From: Pseudoduganella dura
GTDB lineage: Bacteria > Pseudomonadota > Gammaproteobacteria > Burkholderiales > Burkholderiaceae_D
Length of the DNA stretch: 64,000 nucleotides
NCBI RefSeq assembly: GCF_009727155.1
Contig: NZ_WNWM01000002.1
Span: 6,076,001 to 6,140,000, forward strand
Direction of reading: 5' to 3'
Shown: piece after piece, positions 11,392-20,010 of the stretch
How positions within the stretch are numbered: the first letter of the stretch is position 1
Layout of the letters: the number at the start of each line of letters is the position of its first letter
The notes under the pieces: model-generated
Seen by the model: the letters and a program-made list of their open reading frames with translations, nothing else
Databases searched by the model: none
What the model was told of the DNA's origin: nothing
Translations under genes and position numbers: made by a program

Positions 11392-12650
11392 TCGCCGCGC
11401 CGCGTGAACTGCTTGGGGCAATGTTTACCGCCGCCGTGAACGCGGCGCAGCCATCGCTGACCATCGCAAAATACCTGCCGGCGGCACCGAAGGGCCGCAC
11501 GATCGTCATCGGCGCCGGCAAGGCGTCGGCGGCGATGGCCCAGGCGCTGGAACAGCACTGGCCCGGGAAGATCGAAGGCGTGGTCGTCACGCGCTACGGC
11601 TATGCCGTGCCGTGCGAACGCATCGAGATCCTCGAGGCTGCCCACCCGGTGCCGGACGCGGCCGGCCGCGTCGCGGCGGAGCGCATCCTGGCGGCGGTGC
11701 AGGGGCTCACGGGCGACGACCTGGTGATCTGCCTGATCTCCGGCGGCGGTTCATCGCTGCTGCCGCTGCCGGGCGAGGGCGTCACGCTGGAAGACAAGCA
11801 GGCGATCAATCGCGCGCTGCTCTCTTCCGGCGCGACGATCACCGAGATGAATTGCGTGCGCCGCCACCTGTCCGCCATCAAGGGCGGGCGGCTGGCAGCG
11901 GCCTGCTATCCGGCGCGCGTGGTCAACCTGCTGATTTCCGACGTGCCGGGCGACCACCCGGCCGACATCGCCTCCGGTCCGACCGTGGGCGATGCCACCA
12001 CCTGCGCCGATGCGCTGGCCATCGCCCGCCGCTACGGCATCGAACTGCCGGCCGGCGCGCGCCGCCTGCTGGAAAGCGGCGACGGCGAAACCATCAAGCC
12101 GGGCGACCGCCGCCTGGAAAACGTGACCACGCACATCATCGCCTCGCCGCAGATGGCGCTGGAAGCGGCCGCCGCCGTTGCCAACGAAGCCGGCGTGATG
12201 CCGGTGATCCTGGGCGACAGCATCGAGGGCGAAGCCCGCGAAGTGGCGCGCGTGATGGCCGGCATCGCGCTGCAGGTGCAGCGCCATAGCCAGCCGGTGG
12301 CGCCGCCGTGCGTACTGCTGTCCGGCGGCGAAACCACGGTGACAGTGCGCGGCAACGGCCGCGGCGGGCGCAACGTGGAATTCCTGCTGGCCCTCGCCGT
12401 GGCGCTCGACGGCGCGCCGAACCTGTACGCGGTGGCGGCCGATACCGACGGCGTCGACGGCGCCGAGGAAGTGGCCGGCGCCTTCATCGGGCCGGACACG
12501 CTGGCGCGCGCCTGGGCCAACGGCATCCGCCCACGCGACAGCCTGGACAACAACGACGGGCACGGGTTCTTCGGCGCGCTGGGCGATGCGCTCATTACCG
12601 GTCCCACCCTTACCAACGTCAACGACTTCCGGGCGATTTTACTGCTTTGA
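11388..12650 (+). CDS. ttuD: Glycerate 2-kinase, MOFRL family
   Basis: 420-aa kinase phosphorylating glycerate to 2-phosphoglycerate. It has the glycerate-kinase type II fold: N-terminal domain (TIVIGAGKASAAMAQAL; SGGGSSLLPLPGEG near 118-130; INRALLSSGATI; DVPGDHPADIASGPTVGD) and C-terminal MOFRL domain (LSGGETTVTVRGNGRGGRN; AADTDGVDGAEEVAGAFI near 350-368). Members are often mis-labelled hydroxypyruvate reductase (TtuD). The start overlaps the glxR stop, indicating translational coupling. Its product feeds enolase and then the pyruvate kinase encoded next. Confidence 0.93.
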   Translation: MIAAPRELLGAMFTAAVNAAQPSLTIAKYLPAAPKGRTIVIGAGKASAAMAQALEQHWPGKIEGVVVTRYGYAVPCERIEILEAAHPVPDAAGRVAAERILAAVQGLTGDDLVICLISGGGSSLLPLPGEGVTLEDKQAINRALLSSGATITEMNCVRRHLSAIKGGRLAAACYPARVVNLLISDVPGDHPADIASGPTVGDATTCADALAIARRYGIELPAGARRLLESGDGETIKPGDRRLENVTTHIIASPQMALEAAAAVANEAGVMPVILGDSIEGEAREVARVMAGIALQVQRHSQPVAPPCVLLSGGETTVTVRGNGRGGRNVEFLLALAVALDGAPNLYAVAADTDGVDGAEEVAGAFIGPDTLARAWANGIRPRDSLDNNDGHGFFGALGDALITGPTLTNVNDFRAILLL

Positions 12651-12654
12651 TTTC

Positions 12655-12690
12655 CGCGGCATGGATCGATGCACATCGATCCATGCCGCG
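12655..12690 (+). promoter_or_regulatory. Perfect 17-bp inverted repeat between glycerate kinase and pyk
   Basis: The left arm CGCGGCATGGATCGATG (12655-12671) and right arm 12674-12690 are exact reverse complements around a 2-nt spacer, starting 4 nt after the glycerate-kinase stop. There is no T-run after it, so it is not a classic intrinsic terminator. It may be an RNA stability or processing hairpin that sets pyk expression relative to the operon, or a protein-binding palindrome. Confidence 0.7.
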
Positions 12691-12728
12691 ATTTGCCTTG
12701 TCTTGACCCCTGCATTTTTGGAGAACGC

Positions 12729-14144
12729 ATGCTGCGCAAGCGCCGCTCACGGATCCTGGCCACCCTTGGCCCATCCAGTTCCACGTACCAATCGATTCAC
12801 GCGCTGGCCAAGGCCGGCGCCGATGTCTTCCGTCTCAACTTCAGCCACGGCAGCCATGCCGATCACGCCGAGCGCTATCGCACGATCCGCGACGTGGAAA
12901 AGGAAATCGGCCGCCCGATCGGCATCCTGATGGACCTGCAAGGTCCGAAACTGCGTATCGGCCGCCTCAACGGCGGCAAGGTGCAGCTCACTGAAGGCAA
13001 TAAATTCCGGCTCGACCTGAACCCGGCCGAGGGCGATGCGGTACGCGCCTGCCTGCCGCATCCGGAAATCTTCGCCGCGCTCGAACCGGGCACCGACCTG
13101 CTGCTCGACGATGGCAAGCTGCGCCTGCGCGTGGATGCCTGCAGCCTCGAACACGCCGAGACCACGGTACTGACCGGCGGCGTGCTGTCGGACCGCAAGG
13201 GCGTCAACGTGCCCGGCGTGGTACTGCCTATTTCTCCGCTGACGGAGAAGGACCGCGCCGACCTGGCGTTCGGCCTGGAACTGGGCGTCGACTGGGTGGC
13301 CCTGTCGTTCGTGCAGCGCCCTGAAGACATCACCGAGGCCCGCGCGCTGATCGGCGACCGCGCCTGGATCATGGCCAAGCTAGAAAAACCCGCCGCGATC
13401 GACGCGCTGGAAGGCATCGTCGCGCTGGCCGACGGCATCATGGTGGCGCGCGGCGACCTCGGCGTCGAATTGCCGGCGCACCAGGTGCCGGTGCTGCAGC
13501 GGCGAATCGTGCATGCGTCCCGTGCCGCCGGCAAGCCGGTCGTCGTCGCCACGCAGATGCTCGAATCGATGATCGCATCGCCGGTGCCGACCCGCGCCGA
13601 AGTCTCCGACGTGGCCACCGCGATCTACCAGGGCGCCGATGCGGTGATGCTGTCGGCGGAATCGGCTTCCGGCCAGTTCCCGATCGAATCGGTGACGGTG
13701 ATGGACAACGTGATCACCGAGGTGGAGCAGGACCCGCTGTGGCGCGAAGGTCTCGATGCCAGCCATTCGCCGGCCACCGCGACGACGGCCGATGCGATCT
13801 GCTGTGCGCTGCGCCGTGTCGACCGGCTGCTCAAACCCGCCGCCACGGTCACGTACACGCTCAGTGGTGCGAGCTGCCTGCGCGCCAGCCGCGAGCGGCC
13901 CAATTCGCCGATTCTTGCGCTGACGCCGCAGCCGGCGATCGCCCGCCGGCTGGCGCTGGCCTGGGGCGTTCACCCACGGTCGTTCGACGAAGCGACCACG
14001 CTGAACGGCATGATCGCCGATGCCTCGCACGCCGCCTTGCAGAGCGGTCTGGCCAGGCTGGGGGATGATGTGGTGGTGATCGCCGGGTATCCGTCGGGAT
14101 CGGCGGGCAAGACCAATCTGCTGCACGTGGTGCGGGTGGAGTAG
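12729..14144 (+). CDS. pyk: Pyruvate kinase
   Basis: 471 aa converting phosphoenolpyruvate and ADP to pyruvate and ATP. It shows ILATLGPSS, ADVFRLNFSHGSHADH, LMDLQGPKLRIG, LLLDDGKLRLRV, LSDRKGVNVPGV, DWVALSFVQRPED, MVARGDLGVELP, VVVATQMLESMI and PTRAEVSDVATAIYQGADAVMLSAESASGQFP. Start ATG 12729 was chosen over an in-frame ATG 60 nt upstream because of its TTGGAGAACGC leader and because similarity begins there. It is 79 nt downstream of glycerate 2-kinase and completes the glyoxylate-to-pyruvate route. A paralogue lies at 62585-64000. A decayed copy of its last codons is present at 15433-15481. Confidence 0.96.
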   Translation: MLRKRRSRILATLGPSSSTYQSIHALAKAGADVFRLNFSHGSHADHAERYRTIRDVEKEIGRPIGILMDLQGPKLRIGRLNGGKVQLTEGNKFRLDLNPAEGDAVRACLPHPEIFAALEPGTDLLLDDGKLRLRVDACSLEHAETTVLTGGVLSDRKGVNVPGVVLPISPLTEKDRADLAFGLELGVDWVALSFVQRPEDITEARALIGDRAWIMAKLEKPAAIDALEGIVALADGIMVARGDLGVELPAHQVPVLQRRIVHASRAAGKPVVVATQMLESMIASPVPTRAEVSDVATAIYQGADAVMLSAESASGQFPIESVTVMDNVITEVEQDPLWREGLDASHSPATATTADAICCALRRVDRLLKPAATVTYTLSGASCLRASRERPNSPILALTPQPAIARRLALAWGVHPRSFDEATTLNGMIADASHAALQSGLARLGDDVVVIAGYPSGSAGKTNLLHVVRVE

Positions 14145-14168
14145 GGTAGTTTTAGCTGGGAAATGGGG

Positions 14169-14202
14169 AAAAGGACAGGCGTGGGGCCTGTCCTTTTTTT
14201 TT
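14169..14202 (+). terminator. Intrinsic terminator after pyk
   Basis: Stem GGACAGGC / GCCTGTCC (14173-14180 and 14186-14193), loop GTGGG, then nine T (14194-14202). Preceding A residues can extend pairing into the T-run. It closes the gcl-pyk transcript. Confidence 0.93.
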
Positions 14203-14437
14203 GCGTCGGCAATGATGACAAGCGTCGTTGGAGCTTCTTGTCAGGATCGCATATGTCGTTGCGCCGGCTGACCGCAAAATGGTGAAGTCCGGCGGTTCGT
14301 GCAGTCGGGCATCTACCCGGACTCATTCCCACGGTAAGCGATTTGGTTGCTCATTCGCAATCAATCATTCATGTTGCCGCAAAGACCTATCGGCCAGGAT
14401 TCGTATCCTCGAACCTCCACCAGATAGGGAGCAATCC

Positions 14438-15040
14438 ATGGGAAATTCAGTATCTGTGCGCTTGCAGCCGAGGATTCAGGACAAGGAGCTTAGCGGGCCA
14501 TCCTGGGCCGGCAAGTTTAAAGGAAGCGACAGTACAAGGGATTTATCGGGCAATTTCCGCCTGGCTGTCGACAAATTTATCCTGGCAATGAAGGAGGCCG
14601 GCATGCGGGTGGCAATCAATGCAACGTATCGCCCTGTAAAACGGTCTTACCTGATGCATTGGGCATGGCGTATCGGGAAAGGCAAAGCCCGGCCGGAGGA
14701 TGCGCCAGCGCTCGGCGGTGTCGATATCGAATGGGTGCATGAAACGGTTGCCCAGTCAGTCAATGCTGCGAAGGAGCTCATGGCCGCGTTTGGCATTGCC
14801 ACTTTGGGGACCAGCCCGGCATTGCGATCGCAGCATAATCTGGGCTTGGCAATCGACATGTCGATATCATGGAACGGCGCCGTGTCGATCAGGGACGCCG
14901 CAGGTGACATGGTAAAGATCGACACGATGCCCCACTCAGGCATGAATCGCCAGCTCATCAAGGTCGGCGAGAGTTATGGGGTCAAGAAATATGGTGGCAG
15001 CGGACATGATGCGCCGCATTGGTCCAATAACGGTCGTTAG
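14438..15040 (+). CDS. M15-like (Hedgehog/DD-peptidase fold) metallopeptidase, putative peptidoglycan hydrolase
   Basis: 200 aa. The zinc-site signature SxHxxGxAxD is present as SQHNLGLAIDM (Ser131, His133, Asp140), and a C-terminal HDAPHW supplies Asp191 and His194. An upstream NATYRP/RSYL segment parallels the Arg/Ser strand of M15 and VanY-type peptidases, which cut the peptide stems of peptidoglycan. No signal peptide is visible, so it acts after lysis, by a dedicated secretion system, or in the cytoplasm. Start ATG 14438 follows ATAGGGAGCAATCC; the frame is open upstream without similarity. GC content and codon use are clearly lower than in neighbours, suggesting transfer. A small exported protein follows 11 nt downstream, an effector-immunity-like layout. 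Confidence 0.7.
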   Translation: MGNSVSVRLQPRIQDKELSGPSWAGKFKGSDSTRDLSGNFRLAVDKFILAMKEAGMRVAINATYRPVKRSYLMHWAWRIGKGKARPEDAPALGGVDIEWVHETVAQSVNAAKELMAAFGIATLGTSPALRSQHNLGLAIDMSISWNGAVSIRDAAGDMVKIDTMPHSGMNRQLIKVGESYGVKKYGGSGHDAPHWSNNGR

Positions 15041-15051
15041 GAGCCTGAACC

Positions 15052-15363
15052 ATGCGCTTTTACATTCATGTCCTGTCGGTGGCCCTGTGTGCAATTCCCC
15101 TGCAGGGCCTGTGCAGTCCGAAGCAACTGCCGCGCGATATCAGGGTTTTCGCCGCGAACGCGCAGGCGTGCGAACACCTCGGCGGGGAGTACGACGGCGA
15201 GTTGCCTGTCGAGCGGAAGCGTGAGATCGAGCGGAATGTTCGCAAGTATTGCGGGGCCGCCAGCCGGCAATTGCCGATTCTCCGCACGAAGTACAAACGC
15301 GATCCTGCGATGCTCGAAATTATCAGGCAGCACGCCAATGAGGCGGTAACGGATTACCTCTAG
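15052..15363 (+). CDS. Small exported protein, possible immunity/inhibitor partner
   Basis: 103 aa with an N-terminal signal peptide (hydrophobic residues 5-20) and a short mature region containing two Cys (40 and 67) in QACEHLGGEYDGE and VRKYCG. The rest is charged and helical (PVERKREIERNVRKYC, LRTKYKRDPAMLEIIRQHAN). Its start follows TTAGGAGCCTGAACC, 11 nt after the M15-like peptidase gene, so the two are co-transcribed. A periplasmic, disulphide-stabilised small protein next to a predicted wall hydrolase suggests an inhibitor or immunity role. That is inference; the family is not one I can name. Confidence 0.7.
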   Translation: MRFYIHVLSVALCAIPLQGLCSPKQLPRDIRVFAANAQACEHLGGEYDGELPVERKREIERNVRKYCGAASRQLPILRTKYKRDPAMLEIIRQHANEAVTDYL

Positions 15364-15432
15364 TTCGTGGGTGCGGGGGGACTGTTCGAGGAAGCCTTGC
15401 GCGCGGCCTCGCTTTGGCCTCAACGAAGTGGG

Positions 15433-15481
15433 GTGATTGCCGGGTATCCCTACGGCTCGGGCGCAAGACCAACGTAGCGCA
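15433..15481 (+). pseudogene. Decayed duplicate of the pyruvate kinase 3' end
   Basis: GATTGCCGGGTATCCC and GCAAGACCAACG align with the last codons of pyk (about 14082-14132) encoding VIAGYPSGSAGKTNLLH. Here the frame reads VIAGYP-GSG before a 1-nt shift and an early TAG. About 50 nt are recognisable. It lies just downstream of the M15/small-protein cassette, so the cassette is bracketed by intact and decayed pyk ends. Confidence 0.65.
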
Positions 15482-15496
15482 TCCGGTGTGGCAGTT

Positions 15497-16117
15497 TCAG
15501 CCGCGTTCCATCCAGTCCACCATCCCCGGGCAACGTCCATCCGCTTTCAGCCCGTCGATCACGCCCTGGCGGTCCGCCGGCGCCCGGTTCTGGCTGGCCT
15601 TCCATTTTCCCTCGATGGAAAGGACAGGTATCTCGATGCCCGCGATGCCGGCGATGAGTGCCGTGATGAAGTCGTCCGGAGCGTCGGCAACCTGCCACGG
15701 ATGTTCGCGTCCACTTTCGTGGTTGTCCGTCATTTGCCGGACCTGCGCACGAATCCAGTCGGGGTCGTCGATGACCCGCGGTTCGCCACGCACCTGGACC
15801 ACCGTGAAATTCCAGGTGGGGACCACCTTTCCATGTTCGGCTTTCGACGGATACCACGACGGCGAAACATAGCTTTCCGGGCCCTGGAAAACCACCAGCG
15901 TTTCGGCACCTTCGCGCAACGCGTCGAGCTGCCTGTTTCCCCGGCCGAGGTGAGCGCGCAATATTCCGCGCTCGCCCCCATCGTGCAGCGAAAACGGAAC
16001 CAGGTTGGCCACCAGGCCGTCGCTGCCGGCGGTGATGAGGGTCGCCAGTGGGTAGGCGCGCATGAGGCCGTGCAGCGCTTCCAGGCGCTCTTCCCTGAAC
16101 GTGGTCGGGCAGTGCAT
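15497..16117 (-). CDS. PaiB-family FMN-binding protein
   Basis: 206 aa, full length for PaiB, a split-barrel flavin-binding family first described as a negative regulator in Bacillus. Recognisable segments are FREERLEALHGLMRAYPLATLI, NLVPFSLHD, LRAHLGRGNRQ, VVFQGPESYVSPSWYPSK, VPTWNFTVVQVRG and a C-terminal IVPVLSIEGKWKASQNR-like stretch (here IEIPVLSIEGKWKASQNR). The ATG at 16117 faces the MocR-type regulator gene across 120 nt, the usual partnership for this family. Cytoplasmic; the direct role (regulator or oxidoreductase) is unknown. Confidence 0.9.
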   Translation of the reverse strand: MHCPTTFREERLEALHGLMRAYPLATLITAGSDGLVANLVPFSLHDGGERGILRAHLGRGNRQLDALREGAETLVVFQGPESYVSPSWYPSKAEHGKVVPTWNFTVVQVRGEPRVIDDPDWIRAQVRQMTDNHESGREHPWQVADAPDDFITALIAGIAGIEIPVLSIEGKWKASQNRAPADRQGVIDGLKADGRCPGMVDWMERG

Positions 16118-16237
16118 CGTCGTTCCTTCTGAAAGTTCATGATGACCACATTTTTGCGCACAACTGGCCTATCATGCAGGGCCGGATAGGCAAAATATCA
16201 CTGGGCCAGTATTGCGCCGGAGGCGAGAGGAGAACAA

Positions 16238-17716
16238 GTGGCACGCCGTCGGTTGATAGTTGAAATTCCTGCCCTGGGGGCAATCGACGGCACGCGGGGC
16301 GGCATTGGGCGCCAGCTGGCCGATGCGCTGCGCAATGCCATCGCCAACGGAGAATTGAAAGCCGGCGAGCGCCTGCCGTCCACGAGGGCCCTGGCCGTGT
16401 CCCTGGGATTTTCAAGGGGAACGGTGGCTGAAGCGTACGAGCAATTGATTGCCGAGGGATGCCTGGCGGCGCGGGCCGGCGCCAGCACGCGGGTTGCATC
16501 CGGCCCGCATGAACCGCACGTCGCCGGGTTGAAGCTTTCCGGCAAGGCTCCCGGGCGGGTACCGGCGCTTCCTGCATCGGTTTCCCGCTACGCCGCGATG
16601 GCGGAAGGACTGGCGCCGTTGCCGATGGTGCCGTTCTCCGTCGCGGTGCCCGAAGGCGATGTGGCGATGGACGATCATTGGCGCCGGCTCGGCAATCGGG
16701 TGCGCGCGTCGCAGGCTGCCGTGCCTTCCGGCTATGCGGACCCTCAGGGCCTGCTTGCCCTGAGGGTAGCCATTGCCGACTACCTGCGGCGGGCACGTGC
16801 CGTGAGGGCCAGTCCGGAGAATATCGTGATCACCGAGGGAACCCAGCAGGGCCTTTACCTGGCCGCGAAGGTCTTGCTGGCACCGGGCAGTGTGGCGCTG
16901 GCCGAAGATCCTGCGTATCCCGGACTGATATCGGTGCTGGAGGATGGCGGCATCCTGGTGCACCGGATACCGGTCGATAGCCAGGGGCTGGACGTGGCGG
17001 CCGCGACGGACGACTTTCCCGATGCGGGCGTGGCCTTCGTCACGCCGTCGCACCAATACCCGATGGGAATGCCACTGAGCATGCCCAGGCGGTTGGCACT
17101 CGTCGAGTGGGCCCGCCGGCATGGCGGCTGGATCGTCGAGGACGATTACGACAGCGAACTGCGCTATGCGGGCCAGCCGTTTCCAGCGCTGCAAGGATTG
17201 GCCGGCGACCGGGTGGTCTACCTGGGAACGTTCAGCAAGGTGATGGCGCCCTCCCTGCGGCTTGGCTACATCGTGGCGCCCGAATGCCTGGCCAAGGCGT
17301 TCGCGGGCGCACGCGCGCTGATCGGGCGTGGCTCGCCGTCCGCGGAACAGCACGTCATCGCCGCCTACATGCGCGAAGGCTATTTCGAGGCGCATATCCG
17401 GCGGATTCGCGGTATCTACGCGGAGCGCCGCCAGGTATTGATAGACGCCCTGCGAACGGAACTGCCCCGATTGCGCATCGAGCCCGCCGATCAGGGCATG
17501 CATGTCGTGGTCCGGCTTCCCGACGGAGTCGACGATGTAGCGGTGGCATCGGCAGCCAGGAACGCTGGCATTGCATTGCGGGCCCTGTCGCCCATGTGCT
17601 CCGGCGACCTGCGGCTGTCCGGCCTGATGCTGGGTTTCGGCGGCTTCACTGCCGGGCAATTGAAGGAGGCCGTGCAACGGCTGCGCCGGGTGTTGTCGGC
17701 CCTTGCGCCGGGTTGA
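16238..17716 (+). CDS. MocR/PdxR-type regulator: GntR HTH fused to PLP aminotransferase domain
   Basis: 492 aa. Residues about 23-88 are a GntR winged helix (RQLADALRNAIANGELKAGERLPSTR in two parts, GFSRGTVAEAYEQL). Residues about 130-490 are a fold-type-I aminotransferase domain with IVITEGTQQGL, EDPAYPG, VTPSHQYPMG, WIVEDDYDSELRY and the PLP lysine in LGTFSKVMAPSLRLGY (Lys334). Such proteins are transcription factors that sense PLP or amino-compound adducts. It is divergent from the PaiB-like gene, its probable target. Start ATG or GTG near 16238, preceded by GGAGAACAA. Confidence 0.92.
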   Translation: MARRRLIVEIPALGAIDGTRGGIGRQLADALRNAIANGELKAGERLPSTRALAVSLGFSRGTVAEAYEQLIAEGCLAARAGASTRVASGPHEPHVAGLKLSGKAPGRVPALPASVSRYAAMAEGLAPLPMVPFSVAVPEGDVAMDDHWRRLGNRVRASQAAVPSGYADPQGLLALRVAIADYLRRARAVRASPENIVITEGTQQGLYLAAKVLLAPGSVALAEDPAYPGLISVLEDGGILVHRIPVDSQGLDVAAATDDFPDAGVAFVTPSHQYPMGMPLSMPRRLALVEWARRHGGWIVEDDYDSELRYAGQPFPALQGLAGDRVVYLGTFSKVMAPSLRLGYIVAPECLAKAFAGARALIGRGSPSAEQHVIAAYMREGYFEAHIRRIRGIYAERRQVLIDALRTELPRLRIEPADQGMHVVVRLPDGVDDVAVASAARNAGIALRALSPMCSGDLRLSGLMLGFGGFTAGQLKEAVQRLRRVLSALAPG

Positions 17717-17835
17717 CGCGGGACGCCTCGCCGACCGGCTGTATCCGGAAACTCTGCAGCGCCCGGGCGAGGGTGCGCAGTCAGCCGTTACAATGCCACC
17801 GGTTTGATCCGAAACCCCATCGGGCTATTCAACGT

Positions 17836-18402
17836 ATGTCGAACACCATCTCCACGTCTCTGCGACCCGCCGCATGCCGTACGCTCCAGCCGAACGACCT
17901 GCCGGCCCTGCTGCACGTGCAACGGGCCTGCTATGGCGACGGTTTTATCGAAAGCGCGGAAGTCTATGCGCGCCGCCTGGCCAGTCCCGTGAACTGCTCG
18001 CTCGTGTGCGAGCGCGAGGGCCTGGTGGTGGCCTACCTGGCCGCCTACCGCTCCCTGGATGGAAAAATCACGCCGCTGCATGGCGACTTCGAAACTCCGC
18101 AACGCCCGCCGGACACGCTGTATCTGCATGACATGGCAGTGCTGCCGGCGCATGCCGGGCAGGGAATGGCGCAGGCGCTGCTCGACCTGCTGTGGGCACA
18201 GGGGAGGGCGGCGGGACTGCGCCGCACCGCCCTGGTGTCGGTGCAGGGTTCCCAAGGTTACTGGGCACGTCACGGTTATAGCCCGCAGCCATTGCACGAC
18301 ATGGAGGAACGCGCGCGGCTGACCGGTTACGGCGCCGGCGCCATCTACATGGTGCGCTCCCTCGATCCCGTGTTATCGGCGGATGGCGCGCAGTCAATGT
18401 GA
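17836..18402 (+). CDS. GNAT-family N-acetyltransferase
   Basis: 188 aa. The acetyl-CoA site is in LHDMAVLPAHAGQGMAQALLDLLW (read in two parts, about residues 95-118), and a late VSVQGSQGYWARHGY matches motif B. It probably acetylates a small amine or a protein N-terminus; the substrate is unknown. The ATG at 17836 was chosen because similarity starts with RTLQPNDLPALLHVQRACYG; the frame is open upstream through the end of the previous gene. It ends 45 nt before the convergent S41 protease gene. Confidence 0.85.
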   Translation: MSNTISTSLRPAACRTLQPNDLPALLHVQRACYGDGFIESAEVYARRLASPVNCSLVCEREGLVVAYLAAYRSLDGKITPLHGDFETPQRPPDTLYLHDMAVLPAHAGQGMAQALLDLLWAQGRAAGLRRTALVSVQGSQGYWARHGYSPQPLHDMEERARLTGYGAGAIYMVRSLDPVLSADGAQSM

Positions 18403-18447
18403 TTCACGCGCCGTGCATTGGCGTCGACCGTCGCCTCGTCGCGCCGG

Positions 18448-19833
18448 TCAGCTGTTCGGTGACCGCAACCTGGCGGAGATGCCGCGCCACACCGCGCCAA
18501 GCGCCTGGCCCGCCGGCAGCGCCGGATGCAACTGCGCCAGCGCCGCTTTCAGCGCGCGGTCGCCTGCCGTGCCAAACGTCTTGCTGTCTTCGGCCACGGG
18601 CCGCTGCGAAGCGTCGGCCTCCGGTGCACCCGAGCTGGCGGGCAGGTGGTTCGCCATGTCGGCTTCGCGGAACAGCAGGGTGTCGTCGTCGCCCTTCGCA
18701 GCGGCCGGCGCCACCGGCACGTCCGGCACGATGCCTTGTGCCTGCACCTCGCGCCCGTTCGGCGTGTAGTAGCGCGCGATCGTCAGCTTGATGGCCGATT
18801 CGTCGGTCAATGGAAACACGGTCTGGATCGAACCCTTGCCATACGTGCGCGAGCCGACGATCTTGCCGCGCCCGTGGTCCTGGATGGCGCCGGCCACCAC
18901 TTCGGCCGCCGATGCCGACGAGCCGTTGACGAGTACGGCCAGCGGGACAGTCTGGGCATAGGCCGGCAACTGGTCGTAGGCGTCGCCGGTGCCCGGCTTG
19001 CCGAACACGCCTGGCGACACGGCGACCTTGGTGTTGATCGCCGGGATCTTGCCGGCGGAGGAGAACACGACGGCGCCTTGCGGCAGGAACGCGCCGGCCA
19101 CCGCCACCGCCGCCGGCAGCAGGCCGCCCGGATTGTTGCGCAGGTCCAGCACGATCGCTTCCACGGGGCGGGGCCCGTCCAGTTGCCGCAATGCCTTGAT
19201 CAGTTCGGCCGCGGTACCGCCGCCGAACTCGGAAATGCGGATGCGCACGATATTGCCTTCCAGGCGCTGCACGCTGACGGTGTCTTCCCGCATGGTGGCG
19301 CGCGCGACGCTGATGGTGCGCAGCGGCGTGTCGCCGCGTTTGGCCATGGTCAGCTCCACCATCGAGCCCGGTTCGCCATGCATGCGGCTGGCGATCTGGC
19401 TGTCGCGCAGTCCGAACAGCGGCGCGCCGTCGATCGCCACGATCGAGTCGCCGGCACGGATGCCCGCCTTGTCGGCCGGGCCGTTTTCGAACACGTCCCG
19501 GACCAGGATCTGGCCGTTCTGCATGTCCACGCCGACGCCGATGCCCACGTACTGCCCGGAGTGGATGCGCTCCAGGTCTTCCAGGTCGCTCTTGTCCAGG
19601 TAGCGCGAGTGCGGGTCCAGCGACGACATCATGCCGCGGATCGCTTCGGTAAGCAGTTTCTTGCTGTCGGCGGGGCCGACGTAATCCTTCAGCACGAGCT
19701 GGTAGCTGTCGAGCATCTGCTCGAACTCTTCCTTCGGCAAGGTCAGCGGTTCTTCCGCATGGCACGGCAGGCTTGCCGCGCAATATCCCATCATGACACT
19801 CAATATCCAGCGCTTCATCGTATTCCTCTTCAT
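18448..19833 (-). CDS. S41-family carboxyl-terminal processing protease with PDZ domain
   Basis: 461 aa with a signal peptide (MKRWILSVMMGYCAASLPCHA), so periplasmic. An N-terminal helical region is followed by a PDZ domain (GIGVGVDMQNGQILVRDVF, GIRAGDSIVAIDG) and the S41 core. The Ser/Lys dyad is visible in NGSSASAAE (Ser306) and TYGKGSIQT (Lys333). CtpA/Prc-type enzymes trim or degrade envelope proteins. Start ATG 19833 has a GAGGAGCAG leader; a second Met five codons on (19818) is an alternative. Monocistronic and convergent with the GNAT gene. Confidence 0.93.
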   Translation of the reverse strand: MKRNTMKRWILSVMMGYCAASLPCHAEEPLTLPKEEFEQMLDSYQLVLKDYVGPADSKKLLTEAIRGMMSSLDPHSRYLDKSDLEDLERIHSGQYVGIGVGVDMQNGQILVRDVFENGPADKAGIRAGDSIVAIDGAPLFGLRDSQIASRMHGEPGSMVELTMAKRGDTPLRTISVARATMREDTVSVQRLEGNIVRIRISEFGGGTAAELIKALRQLDGPRPVEAIVLDLRNNPGGLLPAAVAVAGAFLPQGAVVFSSAGKIPAINTKVAVSPGVFGKPGTGDAYDQLPAYAQTVPLAVLVNGSSASAAEVVAGAIQDHGRGKIVGSRTYGKGSIQTVFPLTDESAIKLTIARYYTPNGREVQAQGIVPDVPVAPAAAKGDDDTLLFREADMANHLPASSGAPEADASQRPVAEDSKTFGTAGDRALKAALAQLHPALPAGQALGAVWRGISARLRSPNS

Positions 19834-20010
19834 CTGCTCCTCTATGAAGCGCCGATTGTGCAATGGGGTGGTGTCAGCTGCCGTCAAGGCACGTAAGTTC
19901 GCGTAAATGACGGATTGGCGCGGGATGCGCCGTCGTTCACACGCTTGCGCGTTCGCACTCCCGCCCGTTTTCATCCCATCGGCTGCCGCGCACCGGGCAG
20001 CAGCCGGTTG

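Noticed and set aside
14390..14425. tRNA-like 3' tail (GGATTCGTATCC followed by CTCCACCA)
   Set aside because: The stem does not give a proper T-arm with a seven-base loop and no matching 5' acceptor, D-arm or anticodon arm lies upstream. It was considered as an attachment-site remnant but is not supported.
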